From FEN-1219 sp963728995 (GTDB lineage: Bacteria; Pseudomonadota; Gammaproteobacteria; Steroidobacterales; Rariloculaceae), in the NCBI GenBank assembly GCA_963728995.1, contig CAVSMD010000007.1, forward strand, positions 124,001-188,000: a DNA stretch of 64,000 nucleotides, read 5' to 3'. The notes below the pieces were generated by a model, which was given only the letters and a program-made list of their open reading frames with translations, was not told the origin of the DNA and did not search any database. Each line of letters starts with the position of its first letter. Position 1 is the stretch's first letter. The position numbers and the translations under genes were made by a program. Below, piece after piece: positions 51,262 through 59,947 of the stretch.

Positions 51262-52401
51262 TCACCGCTTCCCCAGCGCGCCCGCCACGGGCCTGCGCGA
51301 CAGGCTCGACGCCGGCAGCGCGGCGCCAATGAACGCGAGGCCCGCCGCGCAGAGCAACCCCACCATTACGACGGTAGGCGACACGAAGATGCTGCCGAAG
51401 GCTTCCTGCCACAGCGGCGCGAGCAGACGCGCGATGCCGAGCCCCAGCACTGCGGGAGGCAGATACAGCAGCAATGCCTCTGCGAAGGCGAGGCTCAGCA
51501 CATGACCGCCGGAATAGCCCATTGCCTTCAGCACGGCGAACTCTTGCGATCGATCCTGCAGCGACTGGCGCAGCGTGTTACCGGTGAGAAACGCCAGCGT
51601 GAACAGCACGGCACCCATGATGGCGTTGGTGAAGAACTTCACGTCGCCCATCTGCTTGGCCTGGGATTCGGCTCGCGCCTGCTGCGACCGGGTGCGTGTC
51701 TCGTGCGATGAGTTCGCGAAGATTTCGTCGATGGCCTTCGCCGTGACCACGCCTTTCGTCGGATCGTCGATGCGCACGTAGAACATCTCCGCGGTGCCGC
51801 GATCCTGTGCGCGAGACTCATCGAGGTAGTCGTAGTTGATGACGCTGAGGTAGGCAGGCGTATTCGCCCTGGGCGTTTCGATCGTGCCCACGATCTTGAA
51901 CGACCACTCCCCGGTGCCGTCGGTCTTCAGCGTGTCGGAACGCAGCGTGACCGTGTCGCCGATCTTCCAGTCGAACGCTTCCAGGACCGGAACCGTGGCC
52001 AGCATGCCCGCGCGCGTTCCGCGCATGGCATCGAGGCCCTCCTTCGTGGCTACCAGCCCGGGTATTAACCGAAAGAAGACGTCGGGCAACGTCGCGAGCG
52101 CCGCCACGCCCATGTCGTCGCCTTGCTTGCCGATGAAGTAGGCACGCGGCGCCACGTCCTTCACGCCGGGAACGCTGCGTATCTCGTCGACGGAGGAGAC
52201 GGGCATGGGGTTGCCACCCCGCACGCGCGTCTGAACGGCAAGGACATCCCGCCGCGCATTGGCGATCGCCCGATCGAAGCCGGCATTCACGCCCTGCAGC
52301 AGGCCGAGCAGCACGAAGGCGATGGCGATGCTGATCGCCGTGAGGAACGACCGCACGGGCCGTCGCCAAAGCCCTGCCCACACGAGCGGAAAAAACTTCA
52401 C
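51262..52401 (-). CDS. FtsX-type ABC transporter permease (second)
   Basis: A protein of 379 residues starting at GTG 52401 with AGGGGA upstream. One N-terminal helix (FLTAISIAIAFVLLGLLQGV), a periplasmic domain, and three C-terminal helices (AIMGAVLFTLAFLTGNTL, LAFAEALLLYLPPAVLGLGI, MVGLLCAAGLAFIGAALPA). SLQDRSQEFAVLKAMGYS is the FtsX cytoplasmic motif. With the permease 4 bases downstream, it forms a heterodimer. Such pairs export lipoproteins, toxins or peptides with an ATPase absent here. A 127-base gap separates it from the membrane-protein/rSAM/Lgt-like cassette. Confidence 0.9.
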   Translation of the reverse strand: MKFFPLVWAGLWRRPVRSFLTAISIAIAFVLLGLLQGVNAGFDRAIANARRDVLAVQTRVRGGNPMPVSSVDEIRSVPGVKDVAPRAYFIGKQGDDMGVAALATLPDVFFRLIPGLVATKEGLDAMRGTRAGMLATVPVLEAFDWKIGDTVTLRSDTLKTDGTGEWSFKIVGTIETPRANTPAYLSVINYDYLDESRAQDRGTAEMFYVRIDDPTKGVVTAKAIDEIFANSSHETRTRSQQARAESQAKQMGDVKFFTNAIMGAVLFTLAFLTGNTLRQSLQDRSQEFAVLKAMGYSGGHVLSLAFAEALLLYLPPAVLGLGIARLLAPLWQEAFGSIFVSPTVVMVGLLCAAGLAFIGAALPASSLSRRPVAGALGKR

Positions 52402-52528
52402 GCCGATCCCCTACTCGGCTGCGTCCGTGGTCTTTATACCAGCCCGGACCGCCTCGTTTCGTGAGCTGATCGGCCTTGTCCACCGTCTCCGAGACCGACC
52501 GGGCGAGGCGGAGGCCGCAGCGCAGCGG

Positions 52529-53098
52529 CTACGCGGCACCTCCCCGTGGCCGGGACTCATTGAACCAGGCCGACACCGCGCCGGAGAACAACGTAACGAG
52601 CGTGGCGACGTCGAGGCCCACGACCACCAGCCCGTAATAGATGACCGAGCTCCATCCGCCGTACGGTCGAAACATCAGTCCTATGGTGCTCAGCCATCTG
52701 AGGCCAATCACGGCGGCGATCAGCGGACGCGCCCACCGGCGTCGCCGCAATAGCGACACGATCAACGGCAGAAAAAACCACAGTCCCGTGACCAGAAAGT
52801 CCGCGACGGCCAGCCAGGCCGCGCGCTTGAGCGCGCGCGGCAACGGCGCGCGGACACCCTCGACCGGCTGCCGGGCGATGGCGCGTATCTGGCGCAACGA
52901 CACGAAGAGCACGCCGAGGCCGACCGCCAGGCTCACGGCCGCGAGCCCGAGGACGCCGCCCATGTCGGACTCGGTCAACGACGCAAACAGGAAGAAGCCG
53001 CCGCACAGGCTGAGACCGAGACCGACGATACCGGCGATCAGCAGCACCGCGATCGCCAACCATTGAAGCCACGGCACGGCAGTTTCTCTTTCCGTCAT
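52529..53098 (-). CDS. small polytopic membrane protein, third gene of the rSAM cassette
   Basis: A protein of 189 residues with about five hydrophobic segments: VPWLQWLAIAVLLIAGIVGL, GLAAVSLAVGLGVLFVSL, AAWLAVADFLVTGLWFFLPL, LIAAVIGLRWLSTIG and IYYGLVVVGLDVATLVTLFS. I do not recognise a family with certainty. It follows the radical SAM gene by 15 bases in the same direction, so it is probably made with it and may serve in the same membrane process. There are no visible catalytic motifs. Confidence 0.7.
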   Translation of the reverse strand: MTERETAVPWLQWLAIAVLLIAGIVGLGLSLCGGFFLFASLTESDMGGVLGLAAVSLAVGLGVLFVSLRQIRAIARQPVEGVRAPLPRALKRAAWLAVADFLVTGLWFFLPLIVSLLRRRRWARPLIAAVIGLRWLSTIGLMFRPYGGWSSVIYYGLVVVGLDVATLVTLFSGAVSAWFNESRPRGGAA

Positions 53099-53113
53099 GG
53101 TCGGTCGTCTCGA

Positions 53114-54550
53114 TCAGGAGCTGGTCGCCGCCGCGGGTGCCACCGTCTGCACGTGCTGGCCGCGCAAAGACGCCAGGCGGGCACTCAAGCCATCCCGGTA
53201 CAGCAGATTGAACGCCTCGAACGGAATCATGCGGCCGTCGGGCTGCGCGATGTGCACGCAGGACTTCTTCATCGCGCGCAAATCGAAGTTCCAGGCATCG
53301 ATGAACTGCATGATCAGCACTCGAAAGACGTTTCGATAGCTCAGTGCCGGCGCATTGATTTGTGGCAGGCAACACAGCAGGTCCGACAGGCAGCGCGCCT
53401 GCGAATCGGGAGTGTGGTTGGTGGCGAACAGCTTGAACAGCCGCGCGTGCAACTCGCCGTCGCGCTCGAAGACGATCGTGCTCCGATCGCCGGCCAGCAA
53501 CACTTCCGCCGGGATCAACCCGGTCAGCGGCTGCACGCGGCCGTCGTCGCCCTTCAACGCATAGGCCATTGCCAGCGCGTCCGGATTGCAGGGCACGGGA
53601 ATCACGTCCTGTGGCTGAAAGAGCGTGGTCTGCTCGAGGATACGGCTGCGGACTTCCGTCAGCGTCAGCCGCTGCCGTTGCGGATCGTAGCGCTCCGTGC
53701 GTCCCGCGTATTGAACCGGCTGCAGTGTCACGCCGCGCACGCACGGCTGCTGCACGGCCAGGTCGATGTTCGCCCCGATCTCGTCGTCATTGACGCCGCG
53801 CGCGACGGTCATCACCAGCGTCGTCGACACTCCCGCTTCGTTGAGTCGCTGCAGCGCACGCTGGCGTGTCGCGGACAGATCCACGCCGCGCAGCGTCCGC
53901 AGCGCCTCCGGCTTCAGGGAGTCCCATTGCAGGTACACCTCGAAGCCCGGCTGGTAGGCCGCCAGCCTCTCGGCAAACCCCGGCTCGTTGGCGATGCGTA
54001 TGCCGTTGGTGTTCAGCATCAGGTGCTTGATCGGCCGCCTCCGGGCCGCGTCGAGCACCGCGAAGAGCTCGGGGTGCAGCGTGGGCTCGCCGCCCGAGAT
54101 CTGCACCACGTCGGGCTCGCCCTCGTTGCCGACGATGGCATCGAACATCGTCTCGATCGTCGCGAGATCGCGAAAGCCCGGTCGATGCGGACCGCTGCTC
54201 GCGTAGCAGACCGGACACGCCAGATTGCAGTGATCGGTGATCTCGACGATCGTGAGGCACGAGTGCTGCATGTGATCCGGGCACAGCCCGCAATCATAGG
54301 GGCAGCCGTACCGCATCGGCGTGTTGAAGCGCAGCGGCATCTCCGGCGGCTTGATGTAGACCTCGCGCGCTCGTCGCCAGTAATCCGCGTCGCTCGCGAT
54401 CAGCACCTTGCTGGTGCCGTGCTCGGGGCACCACTTGTACATCCACACCTGGCCATCCTGGATGACCTGCTTGGCCTCGACGCGTCGCAGGCATTCGTGG
54501 CACAGGGACACGGCCGTGTCGTAGAAGAGATAGGGACGGGTCTTGGCCAT
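53114..54550 (-). CDS. radical SAM protein resembling Tes/MJ0619-type enzymes
   Basis: A protein of 478 residues. The canonical SAM-cluster motif is CNLACPVC (C108, C112, C115), with GGE at 153-155. Ahead of it lie CHEC (C17, C20), CPEH (C41), and a cluster GCPYDCGLCPDHMQHSC (C83, C87, C90, C98). The arrangement, plus the C-terminal SCVHIAQPDGRMIPFEAFNL, resembles archaeal tetraether synthase (Tes/MJ0619) and its bacterial homologues, which couple lipid tails and carry extra Fe-S clusters. The start ATG is 1 base after the stop of the Lgt-like gene. A lipid-related radical reaction is inferred from similarity and the partner gene. The exact reaction is not established. Confidence 0.85.
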   Translation of the reverse strand: MAKTRPYLFYDTAVSLCHECLRRVEAKQVIQDGQVWMYKWCPEHGTSKVLIASDADYWRRAREVYIKPPEMPLRFNTPMRYGCPYDCGLCPDHMQHSCLTIVEITDHCNLACPVCYASSGPHRPGFRDLATIETMFDAIVGNEGEPDVVQISGGEPTLHPELFAVLDAARRRPIKHLMLNTNGIRIANEPGFAERLAAYQPGFEVYLQWDSLKPEALRTLRGVDLSATRQRALQRLNEAGVSTTLVMTVARGVNDDEIGANIDLAVQQPCVRGVTLQPVQYAGRTERYDPQRQRLTLTEVRSRILEQTTLFQPQDVIPVPCNPDALAMAYALKGDDGRVQPLTGLIPAEVLLAGDRSTIVFERDGELHARLFKLFATNHTPDSQARCLSDLLCCLPQINAPALSYRNVFRVLIMQFIDAWNFDLRAMKKSCVHIAQPDGRMIPFEAFNLLYRDGLSARLASLRGQHVQTVAPAAATSS

Positions 54551-54551
54551 A

Positions 54552-55304
54552 TCAGCGCGCGCCTTTCAGCCATCGCTCGACGGACGGCAGGTAGTACGCG
54601 CAGCCTGCCACACAGGCCCATTGAATGGCAGTCAGCGGTCCGTAGAGCGCCGGCACGAGAAGTCCCGCCGCCGGCGGCACGTGCGGCGGCTTCAGCACGT
54701 CGAGCGTCAGACGCAGCAGCAGATAGCCGACCATGAACGCGCGGAACCGATTACCCGGAACGCGTGTCAGCCGCAAGCGCGCGAAGCGCAACCCGCCGGC
54801 GATCAGCAGCAAGCCCAGGATCTCGTAGAGCGCAACGGGGTGACGCGGCACGCCGTCGCCGTAGTCCCAGCCCCAGGGCAGGCGCGTGACGCCGCCGTAG
54901 GTGAGGTCTTCGAGGCCGGCCAGCTGGCAGCCGAGGCGGCCGATGATCGTGCCGGCCAGCAACGGCGCGACGAAGGCGTCACCGGTCGACGCGCGCCAGC
55001 CCGTCGCGCGTTTCGCGAGCTCGACGCCGATCAAGCCACCGAGCAACCCGCCGACGATCGTCTTGCCGGACCACCACGCGACGGCCGGCTCGGCGGTCAA
55101 GGCCGGGAGGTACTGCAGCACGTACAGGAGCTTCGAGCCCACGGCCGCGCCGAACACGGCGCCGGCAATGATGGCCCAGCGCTGCAGTGGCTCCGGGCTC
55201 ATAGCGCCCGACCGTGGTCGCCGCAGATTCAGGCGATACCACTGCGCACCGACCGCATAGGCGAGCAGCTCGAGCCAGAAGTGCGGCAACGCTCCGTGTG
55301 GCAT
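54552..55304 (-). CDS. Lgt-like membrane protein lacking key residues of prolipoprotein diacylglyceryl transferase
   Basis: A membrane protein of 250 residues with about seven segments. It resembles Lgt: the region GRLGCQLAG (122-130) matches GRxGN, and HPVALYE (155-161) matches HPSQLYE. Differences from active Lgt are clear: the catalytic-His segment (SFHGG in E. coli) reads TIVGG here, and the GRIGN Asn is Cys126. Arg123 is kept. So it is probably not a genuine Lgt and may act on phosphatidylglycerol or other lipids in another way. It is the first gene of a tight cassette with the radical SAM gene (1 base apart) and a small membrane protein. Confidence 0.82.
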   Translation of the reverse strand: MPHGALPHFWLELLAYAVGAQWYRLNLRRPRSGAMSPEPLQRWAIIAGAVFGAAVGSKLLYVLQYLPALTAEPAVAWWSGKTIVGGLLGGLIGVELAKRATGWRASTGDAFVAPLLAGTIIGRLGCQLAGLEDLTYGGVTRLPWGWDYGDGVPRHPVALYEILGLLLIAGGLRFARLRLTRVPGNRFRAFMVGYLLLRLTLDVLKPPHVPPAAGLLVPALYGPLTAIQWACVAGCAYYLPSVERWLKGAR

Positions 55305-55403
55305 CCGGACTCGGGGCGCAGCTCGCCGAGGATAGCGCGGTGGGGCGACACGCGGCCGCGGGGACTCGACGTCCCCGCGGCAGCGTGGTGCCTTCTTGCC
55401 GCC

Positions 55404-56006
55404 TTACCGGTGGAAGCGCCCTACGAGCACCGCCTTGCCGAGCACGTGGCCGTCCATCGCGCTCACGACGGCCTTCCGAGTATCGGCCGCCTGCTGCGGC
55501 GTGCCCTGCGGCACATCGAGCTTGGTGTCGAGCGCGTACAGCTCGAACGTGTAGTGATGGTACGGTCCCGGCGGCGCACCCGGACCCATGTACCCGTTCG
55601 CTCGGAGACTCACTTGCCGGCTGCCGTTCTGGAGCTCGCCGGCCGGCACGCCCTCGGCCAGGCCCGTCGACGTGCCGGGGATGTTCCAGATCAGCCAATG
55701 CGTGATGTCCATCATCGAGCCGCGCGCGAGCACCGGCTCCGGATCGTGCATCAGCAGCACGAAGCTCTGCGTGCCCATCGGCACCTGCGACCACTTCAGC
55801 TCCGGCGACGGGGCCATCGGGCCCGCGGCCTGCGTGTACTTGTCGGGGATGACGCCGCCGTCCTCGAAGGCGGTCGTCGTCATCAGCAGCGGCGGCGGAC
55901 GCGGCGCGCCACCCGGTGGTCCCTGAGCCAACGCGGGCGCGGACCAAGCCAGCACCGTCAGCGCCGCCAGCATGCCAGTCGTCGAACGCAGCTCATGTTT
56001 TTTCAT
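55404..56006 (-). CDS. exported PEBP family protein (YbhB/YbcL-like)
   Basis: A protein of 200 residues with a signal peptide (GMLAALTVLAWSAPALAQ). The PEBP core is evident: SPELKWSQVPMGTQSFVLLMHDPEP, then HWLIWNIPGTSTGLAEGVP and GYMGPGAPPGPYHHYTFELYALD. The family binds phospholipid headgroups or phosphorylated ligands; the bacterial role is poorly known. The ATG at 56006 has GGGGAGAA ahead. The gene lies upstream of the Lgt-like cassette (about 100 bases) in the same direction, which may be meaningful given the shared lipid theme. Confidence 0.9.
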   Translation of the reverse strand: MKKHELRSTTGMLAALTVLAWSAPALAQGPPGGAPRPPPLLMTTTAFEDGGVIPDKYTQAAGPMAPSPELKWSQVPMGTQSFVLLMHDPEPVLARGSMMDITHWLIWNIPGTSTGLAEGVPAGELQNGSRQVSLRANGYMGPGAPPGPYHHYTFELYALDTKLDVPQGTPQQAADTRKAVVSAMDGHVLGKAVLVGRFHR

Positions 56007-56128
56007 CGTGTTCTCCCCATCGTAGGTCTCGTTCCCACACCGGCGCCGTTTGCAACGCGCACCTGCCGCGTGGCCGTGCGTCGATCTTACACCCGCGGGC
56101 CTCGGCCACGCGTGACGGTGCGGATGCC

Positions 56129-56371
56129 TTACCGCAGGGCCCCGGTCCGGCGCCGGTCTCGCCGATCCGGCAAGACCGCCAGCACCGCGATGACCACCAG
56201 CGCGTCGACAAGCCGCCGAGCACTGAACAGGCACAGCCCAAAAACCGCAACGGCCGCCACGGAGGATGGACCGAAGGGCCACAGGTGGACCAGGCTACAT
56301 AGCCACCACGTCAGGGCGAACCCTGCATACGCCGTGACCAGCTTGAACCACTTGGTATCTTCGAAGTTCAT
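56129..56371 (-). CDS. small membrane protein, hypothetical
   Basis: A product of 80 residues with two hydrophobic segments (LVTAYAGFALTWWLCSL and ALVVIAVLAVLP) and a basic end. A clear AGGAG site lies 7 bases before the ATG. I recognise no family. It is a short, probably real gene on the same strand as the PEBP gene, 122 bases upstream of that gene's start. Confidence 0.5.
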   Translation of the reverse strand: MNFEDTKWFKLVTAYAGFALTWWLCSLVHLWPFGPSSVAAVAVFGLCLFSARRLVDALVVIAVLAVLPDRRDRRRTGALR

Positions 56372-56457
56372 GGCAGTCTCCTAACACCGCAGTGCAACGT
56401 GCGCCCAGCGCGCCAGGCTCGTGTGCTCAATGCTAATGACCCTACGATCCACCTCAC

Positions 56458-56877
56458 CTACAGTCGGTCGGTGACGAGAACCCGACCCTTCGCACCGACG
56501 GCCGTCTTGCCGTCTTCACCTCTGATACGGCCGCGCAGCTCGACGATCTCGCCGCGCAGTTTCTCGTTCGGCGTGACCTTCACGACGAGCCATTCCAGAG
56601 AGATCGTCTCGTCGGCATAGATGGGTCGGCGGAACCGCACCCAGAACTCGAGCCCCAGCATCGCGCCCTTCTTCGAAAAATGCGCTGCGGTCAGCGCCAG
56701 CAGCAGAGCGGTGGTGTGCGGACCGCTGGCGGTGGGCCGCCCGAACCGCGTGCTTGCGGCGAACTCGGGATCGTGGTGTAGCGGGTTGCGGTCACCCGCG
56801 GCGTTTGCGAACGCCGCGACCATCGACGGCGTGAGCAATACGTCGGAAGAGAAACGCTCTCGTGGGTAGGCTCTCAC
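56458..56877 (-). CDS. MaoC-like hydratase/dehydratase
   Basis: A hot-dog fold protein of 139 residues starting at GTG 56877. The MaoC hydratase motif AGDRNPLHHDPEFA is near residues 27-40, and RFGRPTASGPHTTALLLA follows. The protein resembles (R)-enoyl-CoA hydratases or acyl-thioester dehydratases. Lacking close partners, its pathway cannot be told. It stands alone between two small membrane-protein genes. Confidence 0.88.
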   Translation of the reverse strand: MRAYPRERFSSDVLLTPSMVAAFANAAGDRNPLHHDPEFAASTRFGRPTASGPHTTALLLALTAAHFSKKGAMLGLEFWVRFRRPIYADETISLEWLVVKVTPNEKLRGEIVELRGRIRGEDGKTAVGAKGRVLVTDRL

Positions 56878-56997
56878 GATTGATCTCTCACAGTGTCGAG
56901 CATCGCACGACGCGCGCGCTCACCGCCGCGACCGCGCCGTACGACATCGTTATCCGTAACCTGCGCGGCTGCAGGCGATCGTCGTACGCCTGCCGCA

Positions 56998-57363
56998 TCA
57001 CGTTTCGCACCGGAACTCCACTGAGCTCCATCGCCCGCCACGCTCCGAGCACCCACGGGCCAGCAGAAACTCGCGCGCCTCTCCAACACCCAGCAGTAAA
57101 ACCCCGACGGTGAGCAGACCAAGCGTGACTGGCCCAAACTTCGAGAACGATCGCATGGCACGAAAGATGGCCACTCCGCACAGCAGCGAAGAACCCGAAA
57201 AGGCTAGATGAACCAATGCCCGCTGTGTCCACGCCTCCGGATACCGAGTGGCCGGATCGGCTGCAATCCACACGCTGAACACGGCGCTAGACAGGTAAAC
57301 CGCGGCCATCGCCAGACACGTCAATAGAACGATCCAGGCGACGGTTTTGCGGTCGATAGTCAT
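56998..57363 (-). CDS. small membrane protein, hypothetical
   Basis: A protein of 121 residues with three hydrophobic segments (VAWIVLLTCLAMAAVYLSSAV, LAFSGSSLLCGVAIFRAM, LGLLTVGVLLLGVG) and a Cys-rich tail ending ARGCSERGGRWSSVEFRCET. Tails with two Cys around GGRW occur in small envelope proteins of unknown role. The ATG at 57363 has AGAAG 7 bases ahead. I do not recognise the family. Confidence 0.5.
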   Translation of the reverse strand: MTIDRKTVAWIVLLTCLAMAAVYLSSAVFSVWIAADPATRYPEAWTQRALVHLAFSGSSLLCGVAIFRAMRSFSKFGPVTLGLLTVGVLLLGVGEAREFLLARGCSERGGRWSSVEFRCET

Positions 57364-57427
57364 ACAGGCGCTTCTAGATAATCCCAAATATGCAGCAAAA
57401 GCAGACGGATGGCGACCCGCCGCACCC

Positions 57428-58537
57428 CTAGAACATGTAGTGAAACCGTAACCCCGCGACCGCCACGGCACGACGCGGATCGCTCGGCGCGCTGTTAAAC
57501 CCGCTGTTGCGTAAACGTTGCAACGATACGCTGAGGTGCATGGTGGGTGCGACCGCCAGCCGCGCAAAGGCCTCGACGTGCGTCGAGTCGTCGAGCAGGG
57601 GGTCGGCCACGACCGGTGACAGGAACGTGTGCGCAACGCCCACGCCGATGGCGTGCTCGCGCACGCGGTACCGGTAGGCGAGGGCTACGAATGTCGAGCC
57701 CGTCGTCACGTCGTCGTTCGCGAGCCCGACGCGCACGCTCACCGCATGCGCGCGCCACGACTGACCGAAGACCGCATACATCCCGTAGTTGTGCTCTCCC
57801 GCGGGCACGCCATTGACGTCATCGTGCCTACGCGTATTGAGCCAAGCGCCCACCCTCGTCAAGCGCGTCTCCGAGGGCCAGCCGAGCCCAACCGCGGCAA
57901 ACATGCCTTTGCCCGCTTCGGTGACCTGAAGCAGCTGGCTGTACGAAAGATTCGGATTGTCGGCTAGGCCGTTCGAGGACGTGAGCACTGCGTTGATCTG
58001 CGGACGGTGCCCACCGGCGGCAGGCACCTGGTAGACGGCACCGAGCGTGTAGTCGGGAAACTCGATCGTCGGGTTGTTGACGAACGACGCGCCGAGGAAC
58101 TGGACGTTCTCGTCGTTCGTGATGCGCGTCCGATCCAGGTAGCCCGACGCATCCAACAGCCCGAAGGTCAGCTCCCGCCCGGCGGGACGATGCAGCTCGT
58201 AGTTGACCTCGGAGAGCTGCACACGCCCATGGCGGTTCGGATCGAGAGCCGTGCCCGCGTCGGCGTTGGATTCCACGAGCACGGTCGACGCCCGACGCTC
58301 ATCGAGGGAAGAGTTGCCTTCGAAATACGCCAGCAAACGACCGCGCTCGGAACGCTGCACGAGATCGATGTCTACCGACGCCGTTCGATCGTCGGCAATC
58401 GACGCGCTCGAAGGAAACAAGCCAATCACAGTCAGGCCGCCCGTGACCTCGACGCCGTTCGCGAGCCTCGGCGCCACGAGTGGCGTCACGGCAATCGCCG
58501 TGGTCAGCGCCAGGCGCCGCCAATCACCGCCATGCAT
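57428..58537 (-). CDS. OprB-like outer-membrane porin
   Basis: A protein of 369 residues with a signal peptide (LALTTAIAVTPLVAPRLANG). The beta-barrel pattern includes ELTFGLLDASGYLDRTRITN, FLGASFVNNPTIEFPDYTLGA (the OprB-like FVNNPxxxFPxY block), and the end AVAGLRFHYMF with terminal Phe. This fits carbohydrate-selective or anion porins of the OprB type, although the substrate cannot be told. The downstream neighbours are small membrane proteins. An OmpA-like gene lies 24 bases upstream on the same strand, so co-transcription is likely. Confidence 0.75.
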   Translation of the reverse strand: MHGGDWRRLALTTAIAVTPLVAPRLANGVEVTGGLTVIGLFPSSASIADDRTASVDIDLVQRSERGRLLAYFEGNSSLDERRASTVLVESNADAGTALDPNRHGRVQLSEVNYELHRPAGRELTFGLLDASGYLDRTRITNDENVQFLGASFVNNPTIEFPDYTLGAVYQVPAAGGHRPQINAVLTSSNGLADNPNLSYSQLLQVTEAGKGMFAAVGLGWPSETRLTRVGAWLNTRRHDDVNGVPAGEHNYGMYAVFGQSWRAHAVSVRVGLANDDVTTGSTFVALAYRYRVREHAIGVGVAHTFLSPVVADPLLDDSTHVEAFARLAVAPTMHLSVSLQRLRNSGFNSAPSDPRRAVAVAGLRFHYMF

Positions 58538-58561
58538 ACCGCAGACGCGCCGCTCGGTCCC

Positions 58562-59947
58562 CTACTCCGCGGCCAACAAGCCCCCCGACACCACGATCTC
58601 CACGCGGCGGTTGCGCGCGCGGCCGTCGGCGGTAGTGTTGTCACCGATCGGCATCGACGGCCCGAAGCCCTCGACATCGACTGCCGATGCCGCCACGCCT
58701 TGGCCGATCAAGTAATCGCGAACCGTAATGGCCCGTCGCACCGACAGCTCGTTGTTCGCGGCGAGGCTGCCGACGATATCCGTATGCCCCTCGACCTTGA
58801 AGCGCAGACTCGGATACGACGCCACGATACCGGCGAACCTCGCGAGGCTCTCGCGTGCCGAAGGGTTGATCTCGGCCGTGCCCGTGGCGAACTGCAAGCC
58901 GCCGATCTCCGATACCAGGCCTCGGCTCGACTCACGGGTTGGCAGAGCAGTGTTCAACCGATTGCGCAGGTCCGCGCGAGCATCGCTCGCGCCTTTCTGT
59001 TGCGCGGCTCTCGCAGCGGCCTCGGCAGCTGCCGTCGCCGCGGTCGCAGCCTCCGTCGCGGCTCGAGCCGCGGCTTCAGCCGCGGCCTGGTTAGCGGCTG
59101 CGGTCGCGGCCTCCGCCGCGGCGCGCCGCTCCGCTTGTACGGACGCGGCAGCCGAGCCGATCATTGCCGCGCGACGGGCGTCGGCCGCGGCGATTACGGC
59201 TTCTCGCGCCAGGCCCGGCACGAGCTTGCGCTGCGAGCTCCTGCCTAGCAGTGCGGCCTGGGCCGCGGCCAACTTCTGGGTCGCCGTCGCAAAGTCGCGC
59301 GCCGCGAATTGCTGGGCCCCCGCAGCGTCGGCGATAGCCACGGCATAGCGAGCCTGGACGACCTCCGCAGGATTCGTCTTGTCGTTGATCGGGATGCGCG
59401 CCAGGCTCGAGTAGTCGTCGCGCTCCGTCAACGTCGTCACCTTCGACTCTGTGCCTCGCACACGATCGGCCACGTTATAGAGCGCGATCATCGTGCTCGG
59501 TGCGGTCACCGCGAAGTGCGGCTCTGCGGTCACGATCAAAGCGAACTGCGGAGCTGCATAGAGCGTGTCGAGCTTGCCCTTGTCGCCGTCGGCTCCCACG
59601 AGCACGCCCAGGCTCGCGGCCCGTCCATCGGGTGTCAGCGCCCAAAGCACGTACGCCGTGAACGGCCCGAGCGACGACGGTTCCGGCAAGTCTTGCACTT
59701 TGACGGAAATCCGTGCGTTACCTCTCTGGTACTCCACCTCGGCGGTGCCTTCCGCCGTCGCCGCAATCGGCGTGCCGCGGAACAACAAATCCGACCGCGG
59801 CCCTTCGCGGTAATTGAACATCGAAATTTGGCTCAAGACGTCGGAGCTCGCGATGGCGGCGCGTTGCTGGATACCTTGCGCCAGCGCAGTGAGCGGCATG
59901 GCCACGAGCAATACGGACGTCAGCAGGATCGAGTACGACCGATTCAT
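58562..59947 (-). CDS. OmpA-family peptidoglycan-binding protein with Ala-rich helical region
   Basis: A protein of 461 residues starting at ATG 59947 with GGAG. A signal peptide (SILLTSVLLVAMPLTALAQ) is followed by an N-terminal beta-rich domain (about 25-190, similar to anti-sigma-K-factor-like folds: GPFTAYVLWALTPDGRAASLG). A long Ala/Glu/Arg coiled region follows (about 245-320, runs like EAAARAATEAATAAT). The C-terminal OmpA domain has FKVEGHTDIVGSLAANNELSVRRA and GRARNRRVEIVV, the peptidoglycan-binding motif. It probably tethers an outer-membrane complex to the cell wall. Confidence 0.92.
   Translation of the reverse strand: MNRSYSILLTSVLLVAMPLTALAQGIQQRAAIASSDVLSQISMFNYREGPRSDLLFRGTPIAATAEGTAEVEYQRGNARISVKVQDLPEPSSLGPFTAYVLWALTPDGRAASLGVLVGADGDKGKLDTLYAAPQFALIVTAEPHFAVTAPSTMIALYNVADRVRGTESKVTTLTERDDYSSLARIPINDKTNPAEVVQARYAVAIADAAGAQQFAARDFATATQKLAAAQAALLGRSSQRKLVPGLAREAVIAAADARRAAMIGSAAASVQAERRAAAEAATAAANQAAAEAAARAATEAATAATAAAEAAARAAQQKGASDARADLRNRLNTALPTRESSRGLVSEIGGLQFATGTAEINPSARESLARFAGIVASYPSLRFKVEGHTDIVGSLAANNELSVRRAITVRDYLIGQGVAASAVDVEGFGPSMPIGDNTTADGRARNRRVEIVVSGGLLAAE

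Noticed and set aside
54552..55304. Annotation as genuine prolipoprotein diacylglyceryl transferase (lgt)
   Set aside because: The His-containing motif and the Asn of the signature are replaced, and it is coupled to a radical SAM gene, so a housekeeping Lgt is unlikely.
59000..59160. Repetitive GC-rich DNA that might suggest a repeat array
   Set aside because: It encodes the Ala-rich helix of the OmpA-like protein; units are irregular and have no constant spacers, so it is not a CRISPR.
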